From positions 2,046,001-2,110,000 of the forward strand of contig OZ007032.1 in the NCBI GenBank assembly GCA_963931615.1: a stretch of 64,000 nt of DNA. Direction: 5' to 3'. Source of the DNA: Coprenecus sp902388455. GTDB taxonomy: Bacteria; Bacteroidota; Bacteroidia; Bacteroidales; UBA932. The position numbers were made by a program, and so were the translations under genes. The notes under the pieces were generated by a model. The model ran no database searches. It had not been told where the DNA came from and worked only from the letters and a program-made list of their open reading frames with translations. Below, piece after piece: positions 38,509 to 47,172 of this stretch (the stretch's first letter is position 1; the number at the start of each line of letters is the position of its first letter).

Positions 38509-40596
38509 CTATCTCAGGAGGCACTCAGGGGCATCCTTTCCGAGGAGCCAGCGGTACCAGAAGATCAGGTCGGAGTTGGAGGAGTGAATGGCCTGATAGC
38601 CTCTGTATCCGTGATATCCGCCGGGGTAGATCATCAGCTCAAACTGCTTGTCGGCCTTCTGGAGGGCGTCGATGAGCTGGAGGGTGTTCTGCATGTGGAC
38701 ATTGTCATCGGCAGTTCCGTGGGTGATGCGGAGCATCGAGCCCTTGCCGCCGCGGTACTTTTCGGCACGTTCCCATACACGGGTGAAGGCATAACCCTCG
38801 GGATTGTCCTCGGGAGTATCCATGTACCTCTCGGTATAATGGGTGTCGTAGAGCTGCCAGTCGTACACTCCGCCGCCGGCAATACCGTACTGGAAGTAGT
38901 CGGCGCCGTCGGTCAGGGCCAGGACGGTCATCGTGCCGCCGAAGGAGAATCCGGTGATGCCAATCTTCTCAGCGTCCACGTAGGGGAAGGTCCTCAGATA
39001 TTTCACCCACTCGATGTAGTCGGCCAGCTCGGTCTGTCCGAGGGAGCGGTAGACGTAGTTGACGCCCTCCTTGCCGCAGTGGCCGGAGGCGCGGTGGTCG
39101 ATCGATATCTGTATGACGCCCTCGATGGCCCAGAGCTGGTTGTTGCGGGAAGGAGCCTGCCATGTATCCATGACCGTACCGGAGTTGGGACCGCCGTACA
39201 TAGAGACGATGACGGGATATTTCTTATTGGTATCCAAGTCTATCGGGAGACGGATCGAGGCCGGGAGGGTGTAGCCGTCCACTTCGATGAAGAGCATCTG
39301 CGCCTCAGCCAGCTTATAGTTGTCGTACTCAGGGCCCTTGGAGTCGCCGAGGACGGTGTACTGAGCCTTCTTGCCGCTTCCTATCTTCACTAAGACGGTC
39401 TTGGTGGGTGTAGAGACATTGGATATCTGGGCAGCGTAGTACTTGTTGTCGGGTGAAATCTGAACTGCCGAGAAGTTGTAGTCGCCGAAGGAGATGCGCT
39501 CGGTGGTGCGCTTCTTCAAGTCGAGCCTGTAGACGTCATAACGGGTGGATATCTCGGCCCTCGAGGTGAAAAAGAGCACACCCCTGGCCTCGTCTAACTT
39601 GAGGATGCGGGTGCCCCAGTTGCGGCCCTCGGTGAGCTTGATGTACTGCGAGCCGTCGAAGGGCTGGAAATAGATCTGCTCCCATCCGTCGAAATCGCGG
39701 GTCATGTAGAAGCCGTCCTCGGTGAAGACCATATCGTCGATCCAGTCGATCCAGGTCCTCTGATGCTCCTCGTACAGAGGCTTCTTCGAGCCGTCGAAAG
39801 GAGACACCTCATAGAGTATCAGATGGTTCTGGTCCCTCGGCATCCAGGGCACCATGAACTTGTCCGACTCAGCGCTCCAGAACGGAGTCCCGAAATACTG
39901 GTCGTCCTCGCGGTCGAAGTCAGCCCAGACAGTCTCGCCCGTGGTCAGGTCGATCATGCCTATCTCCACCTTGGGATTCTCGTCCCCGGCCTTGGGGTAG
40001 CGGGTCTCGTTCAGGGTACCGTGCTTGCCCTTGGCGTCGTAGATGGGGAACATCGGCACGTTCGTATCATCGAATTTGTAGTAGGCCAGGCGCTTGCTGT
40101 CCGGTGACCACCAGAAGGCCTTGTAGCGGGTGGCCCTGCCGAGAATCTCCTCGTAGTACACCCACGAGGACCAGCCGTTCAGGATCAAGTCCGAACCGTC
40201 GGTGGTCAGCGCGGTGTGCTCGCCGGTGGCCACATCCATCACGTAGAGGTTGTTGTCCTTGGTGTAGGCGATCTTCGTAGAGTCCGGCGAGAACATGGGA
40301 TTGTCCACGGTCTTGCTCAGCTCCTCGAGGATGGCCGGCCGGACCTTGGGCTCCGGCATCTGATAGGGCGAGGTCTCCCCGGTCTTTATGTTGTAAAGAC
40401 CCAGCTCGCGGTTCTCAGAGACAATAAGATTACTCCTGTCATACCATCCAAGAGGCATGGGAATAGGACTTGTGATGCCCTCGGGCATTCCCTGTGCCAC
40501 CTGCTCCAGAGTGAGACTCTGCTTCTCCCCGCTCTCCTGGGCATAGCCCACGGCAGCAGAAAGAAGAGCGGCGGCTGCTAAAAATATTTTTCTCAT
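38509..40596 (-). CDS. S9 family dipeptidyl peptidase (DPP-IV-like)
   Basis: A complete 695-residue exported peptidase: signal peptide 1-19 (ends VGYAQ), beta-propeller to about residue 440, then the alpha/beta-hydrolase domain. The nucleophile is in GFSFGG (near 550), the Asp in GTADDNVH (near 630) and the His in GGYHGYRG (near 662). The propeller shows the Glu-pair region (YYEEILGRATRYKAFWWSPDS near 150) typical of DPP-IV enzymes that bind peptide N-termini. It probably releases Xaa-Pro or similar dipeptides for uptake. It is a separate transcription unit with its own -7 box. It is related to, but clearly diverged from, the peptidase at the start of the window. Confidence 0.94.
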   Translation of the reverse strand: MRKIFLAAAALLSAAVGYAQESGEKQSLTLEQVAQGMPEGITSPIPMPLGWYDRSNLIVSENRELGLYNIKTGETSPYQMPEPKVRPAILEELSKTVDNPMFSPDSTKIAYTKDNNLYVMDVATGEHTALTTDGSDLILNGWSSWVYYEEILGRATRYKAFWWSPDSKRLAYYKFDDTNVPMFPIYDAKGKHGTLNETRYPKAGDENPKVEIGMIDLTTGETVWADFDREDDQYFGTPFWSAESDKFMVPWMPRDQNHLILYEVSPFDGSKKPLYEEHQRTWIDWIDDMVFTEDGFYMTRDFDGWEQIYFQPFDGSQYIKLTEGRNWGTRILKLDEARGVLFFTSRAEISTRYDVYRLDLKKRTTERISFGDYNFSAVQISPDNKYYAAQISNVSTPTKTVLVKIGSGKKAQYTVLGDSKGPEYDNYKLAEAQMLFIEVDGYTLPASIRLPIDLDTNKKYPVIVSMYGGPNSGTVMDTWQAPSRNNQLWAIEGVIQISIDHRASGHCGKEGVNYVYRSLGQTELADYIEWVKYLRTFPYVDAEKIGITGFSFGGTMTVLALTDGADYFQYGIAGGGVYDWQLYDTHYTERYMDTPEDNPEGYAFTRVWERAEKYRGGKGSMLRITHGTADDNVHMQNTLQLIDALQKADKQFELMIYPGGYHGYRGYQAIHSSNSDLIFWYRWLLGKDAPECLLR

Positions 40597-40637
40597 TTGA
40601 TCAGATCTATTTGGGTTAAATAATCGATTTTGCAGCC

Positions 40638-40645
40638 CAAATTTA
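40638..40645 (-). promoter_or_regulatory. Candidate -7 promoter box of the S9 peptidase
   Basis: The minus strand reads TAAATTTG, 41 bases upstream of the ATG at 40596. No good -33 TTG is seen. Confidence 0.45.
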
Positions 40646-40680
40646 ATTATTTTTCCACAAATTCCTAAAATCTTACGGTC

Positions 40681-41136
40681 CTACAGCTCCTCCCAGTCAA
40701 ACCAATAGTCCGCCGGATACCTCCAGCTGTCCTCCAGACATTCGGGGTAGCGCTTGCCCGAGAGCACCATCAGCACCGAGCCGGGCTCCTCCGCCCTCAG
40801 ACAGTTGGCATATCCCGCCGGCACGCAGATAATCTCACTCCTGCGGTCCGATATCCGGTAAATCTCCGGCTTCAGGTCCTTAGACGGAGCGTCCCAGTCA
40901 TCCGGAGCCACGAACGCCATCGTAAAACTCCCAGCCACACACTGAAACCACTTCCGCTCAAACTGATGTCCGTGCCATCCGCGCACCATCCTTGTATCTA
41001 TATTCCTTATAAAATAATACCGTTCCACTCCCTCGAACGAAAAAGAGTTCATCGAGTGGATTGTACCGCGGCGGTCATTGAAAATCTCGCCCCGGATGAC
41101 GGTTATCGGTTCTATATCCGTTCTCATATCCATCAT
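40681..41136 (-). CDS. Cupin-fold sugar epimerase/isomerase-like protein (RmlC/WxcM type)
   Basis: A protein of about 151 residues with the double-stranded beta-helix pattern of the dTDP-sugar epimerase/ketoisomerase family: RGEIFNDRRGTIHSMN near the start, GWHGHQFERKWFQC near residue 52, the second cupin strand set near 100 (VPAGYANCLR), and a C-terminal SWRYPADYWFDWEEL. Members act on nucleotide-sugar 4-keto intermediates for surface glycans. No other sugar-nucleotide gene lies beside it; the nearest glycan cluster is 14 kb away. Several in-frame ATGs (41136, 41133, 41127) are possible; all follow a TAACTTTG box at 41162-41169. Confidence 0.75.
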   Translation of the reverse strand: MMDMRTDIEPITVIRGEIFNDRRGTIHSMNSFSFEGVERYYFIRNIDTRMVRGWHGHQFERKWFQCVAGSFTMAFVAPDDWDAPSKDLKPEIYRISDRRSEIICVPAGYANCLRAEEPGSVLMVLSGKRYPECLEDSWRYPADYWFDWEEL

Positions 41137-41161
41137 TTCCAAACATTTTACAGCGATGCCC

Positions 41162-41169
41162 CAAAGTTA
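41162..41169 (-). promoter_or_regulatory. Candidate -7 promoter box of the cupin gene
   Basis: The minus strand reads TAACTTTG, 26 bases upstream of the ATG at 41136. The stretch upstream is A/T-rich but lacks TTG at the expected distance. Confidence 0.45.
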
Positions 41170-41180
41170 ATTATTTTTTA

Positions 41181-41400
41181 TTATTCCGAGGAAATCGAGT
41201 CCACCGGATTACGCAGCGCGGCCCTCCGGCTCTGGAGCGTGACAGTAACGGCTGTAATCAGGGACACCAGCACCAGCGCCACGAGGAATATCCACACCGG
41301 TACGGGACTCTGGTAGGGAAATGAAATGAGGAGACCCACCGGCGGATGATGAACCAGGCTACGGGCACCGCCATCCGACACGCAGACCCCATATAGCCCA
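41181..41400 (-). pseudogene. Remnant of an FtsX/MacB-type ABC transporter permease
   Basis: The minus strand encodes the last part of an FtsX-type permease in two frames. One frame reads VAWFIIRRWVSSFHFP, like the periplasmic loop before the last helix; a second frame takes over with SFPYQSPVPVWIFLVALV and ends ALRNPVDSISSE, the classic NPxxSxRSE-like C-terminus. The join needs a frameshift near 41320. Nothing of the first part of the gene remains upstream, where GGGACA repeats and an AbiEi-like gene now lie. It is therefore a dead fragment of a drug or lipoprotein exporter type gene. The upstream limit is approximate. Confidence 0.75.
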
Positions 41401-41420
41401 GGCCGGCCGATGACCCGGTA

Positions 41421-41485
41421 CTGTCCCATCTGTCCCACGTGTCCCGCACCATGGGACACCGGGACAAGCGGGACAGCATGGGACA
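41421..41485. repeat. Clustered TGTCCC/GGGACA inverted hexamers
   Basis: Within 65 bases TGTCCC occurs three times, then GGGACA four times in the opposite orientation (phases about 9-13 bases). The centre GTGTCCC-7 bases-GGGACAC is a perfect hairpin and the outer copies allow nested or slipped hairpins. It lies between the permease remnant and the AbiEi-like gene. It could be a REP-like element or a recombination-prone hairpin. Confidence 0.75.
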
Positions 41486-41503
41486 TTTATTTTCTCATAA
41501 ATA

Positions 41504-41533
41504 TTGCACATCACGATAAAACCACTAACTTTG
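41504..41533 (+). promoter_or_regulatory. Promoter of the abiE-like locus (-33/-7)
   Basis: TTG (41504-41506), a 19-base spacer and TAACTTTG (41526-41533) fit the Bacteroidota consensus. A palindrome begins two bases after the -7 box, at or beside the expected transcription start. Confidence 0.65.
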
Positions 41534-41534
41534 T

Positions 41535-41565
41535 CACTCGGAATTTTTTGCAAAATTTCCGAGTG
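41535..41565 (+). promoter_or_regulatory. Palindromic operator candidate upstream of abiEi
   Basis: CACTCGGAA (41535-41543) is repeated inverted as TTCCGAGTG (41557-41565); the inner TTTT/AAAA extends the stem. It covers the predicted transcription start. AbiEi antitoxins of known systems bind inverted repeats at their own promoter, so this is a plausible autoregulatory site; it could also act as a leader hairpin. Confidence 0.6.
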
Positions 41566-41578
41566 ATTTTACGCATAT

Positions 41579-42199
41579 ATGACTGTATATAAGCAGATTG
41601 AAAACAAAGTACTGAAAAGCAAGGACGGAACCCTTTTCTTCACATCCTCCTTCCCTGGCTATGATGAAGAGTATGTCGGCCAGGTACTTTCCGGCCTGTG
41701 CCGGAAAGACATCCTCGTGCGCATAGCATTCGGCATATACCTCAAGCCCGTCAGAAGCCGCTTCGGCATAGTCTACCCCCAGCCCTCGGAGGTCGTAGCC
41801 GCCATAGCCCGTCGAGACAAGGCGAAGATACTGCCCTCCGGCAATACAGCAGCCTATCACCTCGGACTGACCACCCAGGTCCCGATGCGTTCCGAATACA
41901 TCACCACCGGCTCGGCAAGAGTCATAAAGATAGGAAACCGCAGCATCGCCCTCAAACGCAGCGTACCCCGCAACTTCGCATACAAAGACCCGATGCTCCC
42001 CGTTCTCGTGCAGGCACTCAAAGCCATCAAGGAAGAAAACCTCACCGAAGAGCACCTCGGCATCATACGCAGACTGCTTGAAGACCGTCCGCAGCAGGAC
42101 ACCTGGCAGCACGACATCCGGCTCGCCCCCGTATGGATAAGAAAACTCCTCACCGACATAAAAACCTCGATCGACCATGACCAGATGGATAGACAATAG
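41579..42199 (+). CDS. AbiEi-like antitoxin/transcriptional regulator (DUF6088 type)
   Basis: A 206-residue protein. The N-terminal 70 residues look like a winged-helix (TLFFTSSFPGYDEEYVGQVLSGLCRKDILVRIAFGIYLKP), followed by the AbiEi/DUF6088 core (LPSGNTAAYHLGLTTQVP near 84, then VPRNFAY near 124). In type IV AbiE systems this partner represses the operon and counters the AbiEii nucleotidyltransferase toxin. It overlaps the start of an abiEii-like gene by 23 bases, the expected order, but that toxin is broken, so this copy may be an orphan regulator. It seems intact, with its own promoter and palindromic site. Confidence 0.8.
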   Translation: MTVYKQIENKVLKSKDGTLFFTSSFPGYDEEYVGQVLSGLCRKDILVRIAFGIYLKPVRSRFGIVYPQPSEVVAAIARRDKAKILPSGNTAAYHLGLTTQVPMRSEYITTGSARVIKIGNRSIALKRSVPRNFAYKDPMLPVLVQALKAIKEENLTEEHLGIIRRLLEDRPQQDTWQHDIRLAPVWIRKLLTDIKTSIDHDQMDRQ

Positions 42200-42770
42200 C
42201 ATTGCAGACCGCCTCTACATCCTTGACCACGTATCTTCCCTGAAAGACATCACACCGGAATCAGTCGAAAAGGACTGGTGGGTGACAGCCGTACTCCAAT
42301 GCGTATTCGAATTGACGGCAGCCCCGTACATGTACTTCAAAGGCGGCACCAGCCTCAGCAAGGCTGGAGACTCATAGACCGTTTCAGCGAAGACATCGAC
42401 ATAGCCCTTTACCGGGACTTCTTCCTCAATGAACTGCACAGAAGCTGCGCTGCCTGCGAGACCAACAACCAGATAATGAACCTCCGGAAAGTCTCCAGAG
42501 ACTATGTCACCACAGTCCTCAAGACGGAACTCGAAGAACGGCTCAAAGCCAACGGACTCACCGGCACCAGCATAGAAGCAGTCACCACCAGACAGACCTC
42601 CGAAGGCGAGAAGCCCATAGACCACGACAGCGACCCCACCGTGCTCAATGTCCACTACAAGAGTATCCTCAGCCCGGCCGACAAATACATCCGTCCCGTG
42701 GTCAAGATCGAAATCAGCTGCCTTTCCCTGAAAGAACCCTATCAGATACAGCTGGAAAAGCCACGCGCCT
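42177..42770 (+). pseudogene. AbiEii-like nucleotidyltransferase toxin, frameshifted and truncated
   Basis: The first 63 codons read as an AbiEii nucleotidyltransferase (SVEKDWWVTAVLQ, then YFKGGTSLSK, the GGTSLS catalytic motif) and hit a TAG at 42375. The expected continuation, WRLIDRFSEDIDIAL with the second catalytic Asp pair, is present in another frame right after, so one base was lost near 42365 (AAGGCTGG where a codon more is expected). The shifted frame continues as AbiEii to about 42750 and then runs into unrelated TPR sequence, so the C-terminal third is missing. The toxin is dead unless frameshifting occurs. The 3' limit is approximate. Confidence 0.85.
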
Positions 42771-43198
42771 TTGAGGACGCCTACCATGCCGATACCGCGA
42801 ACATCGAGGGCGTCTACTACTATGCCTACACCCTGGGCCGCGTGACCATCAGGGACTCCCTCACTCAGAGCATGTTCGACAAAGGCATAGAGCTGCTGCA
42901 GCCCGACCCGGACGCAATGTACCGGTTCTACTCAGCCTACGGAGACTGGCTGGTTAAGAAGGAACGTTTCGATGAGGCCCGCGACAAATACATCGCCGCC
43001 CGCAGCTACGACCCGGAGCGCCTGACAGTCCTCCCTTCCCTCGGCTATTGCTACGAGCGCCTCAAGGACTGGAAGAACGCCGCCATATATTACAAGGAAT
43101 TCATGGACCGCGCTGAAAACAAGGAGAGCGACGTCTACAACTTCACTAAGGAAGCCCTCGACTACGTAAATGGAAAACTCTTCATGGAAGAGGAGTGA
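42770..43198 (+). pseudogene. C-terminal TPR-protein fragment fused to the broken toxin
   Basis: In frame with the tail of the toxin remnant, about 140 residues with tetratricopeptide-like helices follow: YRFYSAYGDWLVKKERFDEARDKYIAARSYDP and LGYCYERLKDWKNAAIYYKEF, ending at a stop at 43196-43198. The start of this second protein is absent. It is the 3' end of another gene joined by a deletion, not a normal domain of AbiEii. The boundary lies between about 42745 and 42790. Confidence 0.7.
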
Positions 43199-43226
43199 AC
43201 ACGAATGCCCGAGTCCTCTCAAGGCC

Positions 43227-43481
43227 ATGGAGAACAACTTCGTCTTCGAGTCGGTGGGCCCGACGCAGAAGTCCGCCCCCATCATCCGCTACGACTGGGA
43301 CCGCAGGAAAATGAAGAAGGACGAATGGCGTAGATACGAGCACCGCATCTACGAGCAGGCCGGAGTATTCGCCCGCAGCACAGGCACCAGAATCCTTATA
43401 GTCGATGACGGTCCACAAGGCTCCCGCATCCTCAGCGAGAACGACAACTGCTTGGAATACCATATCACCCTCGAACGATAA
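43227..43481 (+). CDS. Hypothetical 84-residue protein
   Basis: A short frame from ATG 43227, starting 28 bases after the TPR-fragment stop. It is hydrophilic and charged, with RRKMKKDEWRRYEHRIYEQAG in the middle followed by a hydrophobic strand RILIVDDG. No signal peptide, membrane segment or family motif is recognised. Its base use resembles its neighbours. It may be a real small gene linked to the lost TPR gene, or the tail of another deleted gene. Confidence 0.45.
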   Translation: MENNFVFESVGPTQKSAPIIRYDWDRRKMKKDEWRRYEHRIYEQAGVFARSTGTRILIVDDGPQGSRILSENDNCLEYHITLER

Positions 43482-43926
43482 CCCGCACCCGCCCAACTTA
43501 CCTACCAGCCAGTACTCAACGACTTATTGTCGGGCTGATGTAAGTTTGCTTTAAGACTGACAATCAGGATGTTCTAAATGTAACCCCCTGCCGTAAGGCT
43601 TCTCAAAATGCTTACGGCAGGGGGTACTATTTTAAACTCACTGGGCGTCAAGGCTTTATAAAAAGCACATCAGCCCGAGAAAATATAGTTGCGAAGTGCA
43701 GAAAAAAAGAGAGGGTAACACACGCATGTCACCCATCCGCAAGGCGCCAGCCAGCGGCCGCAAACTGAAACGCACCCAAAACGTGCCCCAGAGCACCCCG
43801 TCGCCCAAACAAAAGAACCCCTCCCGAACCGCAAGCCCCTTTCGGAGCTTCGGCACGAAGCGACCAAGCCTTCCCCCTCGGGGAAGGTTTGGATGGGGGT
43901 AGGAAAAGAAAATGCTGCGCATTTTC
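43482..43926. other. Gene-free spacer with hairpins
   Basis: No convincing gene is seen. It contains a TCGGGCTGATGT/ACATCAGCCCGA repeat pair (43530-43678) enclosing a 15-bp hairpin, a TAAGTTTG box at 43541-43548, a CCTTCCCC/GGGGAAGG hairpin near 43869-43888 and a GAAAATGC/GCATTTTC hairpin near 43907-43926. The open frames here have unusual composition and no family likeness. Confidence 0.6.
43530..43678. repeat. 149-bp element bounded by 12-bp inverted repeats with internal hairpin
   Basis: TCGGGCTGATGT (43530-43541) and ACATCAGCCCGA (43667-43678) are perfect inverted repeats. Between them ACCCCCTGCCGTAAG (43583-43597) pairs perfectly with CTTACGGCAGGGGGT (43611-43625). A TAAGTTTG promoter-like box sits inside the left arm. 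It could be a MITE-like element, a small structured RNA with terminator, or both. No target-site duplication is obvious. Confidence 0.55.
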
Positions 43927-43993
43927 CTCCCTTGCTCTCCACAAAAAAAGGGACCATGAAAGATGATCCCTTTTTTTGTGGAGAGCAAGGGAG
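43927..43993. repeat. Perfect 27-bp inverted repeat overlapping the tRNA-Ala 3' end
   Basis: Arms 43927-43953 and 43967-43993 are exact reverse complements around a 13-base loop. The right arm includes the last 15 bases of tRNA-Ala; the left arm is an inverted copy. The inner portion (seven A, GGGA / TCCC, seven T) is a standard terminator for the minus-strand transcript. Confidence 0.85.
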
Positions 43994-44052
43994 TCGAACC
44001 CTTGACCTCCTGCTTGCAAGGCAGGCGCTCTAGCCAACTGAGCTAGCCCCCC
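43979..44052 (-). tRNA. tRNA-Ala (anticodon UGC)
   Basis: The minus strand folds as a 74-base cloverleaf: acceptor GGGGGGC/GCTCTCC, D-arm GCTCAGTTGGCTAGAGC, anticodon stem CCTGC/GCAGG with loop CTTGCAA (TGC), T-arm with GGTTCGAC. CCA is not encoded, common in this phylum. It follows tRNA-Ile in the 16S spacer position. Confidence 0.95.
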
Positions 44053-44097
44053 AAAATGTTCAAAAAAAAAATTCAGTCCAACGCAATGCACTGAATG

Positions 44098-44171
44098 TAG
44101 TCCCGAGCGGACTTGAACCGCTGACCCCTACATTATCAGTGTAGTGCTCTAACCAACTGAGCTACGGGACT
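44098..44171 (-). tRNA. tRNA-Ile (anticodon GAU)
   Basis: The minus strand gives a 74-base cloverleaf: acceptor AGTCCCG/CGGGACT, D-arm GCTCAGTTGGTTAGAGC, anticodon loop CTGATAA (GAT), T-arm GGTTCAAG. It lies about 65 bases downstream of the 16S 3' end, the usual Ile-Ala order of ribosomal spacers. Confidence 0.95.
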
Positions 44172-44238
44172 GAATAGTATAAAAAATAGCATCTGAGTGA
44201 AAAAGGAGAGAAATAATCTCCTTCCGATCAGTTAAGCT

Positions 44239-45770
<1,532 letters not shown>

Positions 45771-45861
45771 ATATGTTCTATATATCTAAGCTTGTCCTGA
45801 CCGGTTTATTGACGAGATTATTAATATTAATAAACCTCTACCTTTTTCACTCGTACAATGC

Positions 45862-45937
45862 TATCAAAGAACTTTCATTTGGTATCCGTTTTTCTCAAAC
45901 GGGCTGCAAATATACGGACTATTTTTTAACCACCAAA
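45862..45937 (-). promoter_or_regulatory. rRNA promoter and boxA-like leader
   Basis: On the minus strand TTTG (45934-45937), a 19-base spacer and TATATTTG (45907-45914) form one of the best promoter matches in the window. Downstream GTTCTTTGATA (45862-45872) resembles a boxA antitermination element. A 16-base A/T palindrome lies further on at 45818-45833. The 16S start is about 130 bases from the -7 box. Confidence 0.75.
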
Positions 45938-45980
45938 TTTTTTTGCATTTTTTTTGAAAAAATTTTTCAATCTTTGCGTC

Positions 45981-46541
45981 ATGTATTGGAAACTGTTCGT
46001 CATATTCGCCAAGATCGGAGCCTTCACCATAGGTGGTGGAGTGGCCATGATCCCGCTGATAGAGAGGGAGGTAGTCCATAAAAACAAGTGGATTGCGCCC
46101 GAGGATTTCCTTGATATCATCTCCATCGCCCAGTCAGCCCCCGGACTGATAGCCGTAAACGTGTCGATTTTCGTAGGACACCGGCTCGCCGGGATAAAAG
46201 GCAGCATCGTCGCCACCATCGGCAGCGTTATGCCTCCCTTTATAATAATACTGCTGGTCGCCGCCATCTTCACCACCTTCCAGAACGACCCCACCGTCCA
46301 GGCCGTTTTTAAGGGTATCCGCCCGGCAGTGGTCGCCCTGATTGCCGCCCCGGTCTTCCGCATGGCGGTCCAGAACCGGCTCAACTGGATTACCGGCGGC
46401 ATCGCAGTGGCGACTACGGTCCTCATCGCATTTCTGAGAATCTCCCCCATCTGGATTATCATCACCGCCATCGCCGGAGGCCTCGTCATGGCCTACAGCC
46501 GGCAGGACAGGCATAACGGCAGAAAGGAGGCAGGGCGATGA
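45981..46541 (+). CDS. Chromate-transporter family protein, first half
   Basis: A 186-residue membrane protein forming the N-terminal-type half of a bipartite CHR transporter. FAKIGAFTIGGGVAMIPLIE near residues 8-27 and the SAPGLIAVN motif near 52 are diagnostic; about five hydrophobic helices follow. Chromate efflux is established for long ChrA proteins; for short paired forms the true substrate is less certain. The ATG at 45981 is the first start after an AATCTTTG promoter-like box. The stop overlaps the next start (ATGA), so the halves are made together. Confidence 0.9.
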   Translation: MYWKLFVIFAKIGAFTIGGGVAMIPLIEREVVHKNKWIAPEDFLDIISIAQSAPGLIAVNVSIFVGHRLAGIKGSIVATIGSVMPPFIIILLVAAIFTTFQNDPTVQAVFKGIRPAVVALIAAPVFRMAVQNRLNWITGGIAVATTVLIAFLRISPIWIIITAIAGGLVMAYSRQDRHNGRKEAGR

Positions 46542-47092
46542 TTTTCCTCGAGCTGTTCATCACTTTTTTCATTATAGGTGCATTCACCTTCGGCGGAGGC
46601 TACGCCATGCTCTCCCTGATCCAGAACCAAGTAGTGACGGTCCATCAGTGGCTCACCCCCGAGGAGTTCACCGATATCGTGGCCATCTCACAGATGTCCC
46701 CCGGTCCGATAGGCATCAACAGCGCCACCTACATCGGCTACTCGGTGCCTCACGCCATGGGCTTCAGCCCAGCAGTCAGCGTACTGGGCTCGATTACAGC
46801 CACCTTTGCAGTAGTCCTCCCCTCCTACCTGCTGGTGCTGTGGATCTGCATCCTCTTCGAGAAATTCCGGAGCAACCGGTATTTTGCCTCCGTCCTGAAA
46901 GTCATGCGGCCGGTGACGATAGGGATGATCGCCGCAGCCGCCATTGTCCTGATAACCCCCTACAACTTCATCGACTGGTGGAGCTGGGCCCTCTTCGCCG
47001 GAGCATTCGCGGCCCTGTTTTTCCTTAAGGCCAACCCGATCTGGGTCATCATCGCAGCGGGCGGTGCGGGATACCTCATATACGGGCTGTAA
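46538..47092 (+). CDS. Chromate-transporter family protein, second half
   Basis: A 184-residue partner of the preceding gene, with the same fold in opposite membrane orientation. It shows FIIGAFTFGGGYAMLSLIQ near residue 10, SQMSPGPIGINSATYIG near 49, and hydrophobic helices to the end. The four-base overlap implies a 1:1 complex. No chromate-responsive regulator is seen. Confidence 0.9.
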   Translation: MIFLELFITFFIIGAFTFGGGYAMLSLIQNQVVTVHQWLTPEEFTDIVAISQMSPGPIGINSATYIGYSVPHAMGFSPAVSVLGSITATFAVVLPSYLLVLWICILFEKFRSNRYFASVLKVMRPVTIGMIAAAAIVLITPYNFIDWWSWALFAGAFAALFFLKANPIWVIIAAGGAGYLIYGL

Positions 47093-47106
47093 AACACAGA
47101 AGTAAT

Positions 47107-47139
47107 TGTAGGACTTCTCAAATAATGTCAGTAACTTTG
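47107..47139 (+). promoter_or_regulatory. Candidate promoter of the galactan operon
   Basis: TAACTTTG (47132-47139) matches the -7 consensus 33 bases before the GH53 ATG; a TTG at 47107-47109 is 22 bases upstream, slightly long for a -33 box. Confidence 0.5.
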
Positions 47140-47172
47140 AATGATTTTTTCATTCACTAAGAGAGAGACATT

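Noticed and set aside
41421..41485. CRISPR array
   Set aside because: The repeated units are only six bases, occur in both orientations and have no regular spacers; no cas genes are near.
43656..43988. Frames in the spacer next to tRNA-Ala
   Set aside because: They include hairpin repeats and part of the tRNA, have no signal or family motif and no plausible start region.
43927..43993. Integrative element attachment sites flanking an island at tRNA-Ala
   Set aside because: The repeats are inverted rather than direct and only 13 bases apart, and no integrase is present, so an att pair is not supported.
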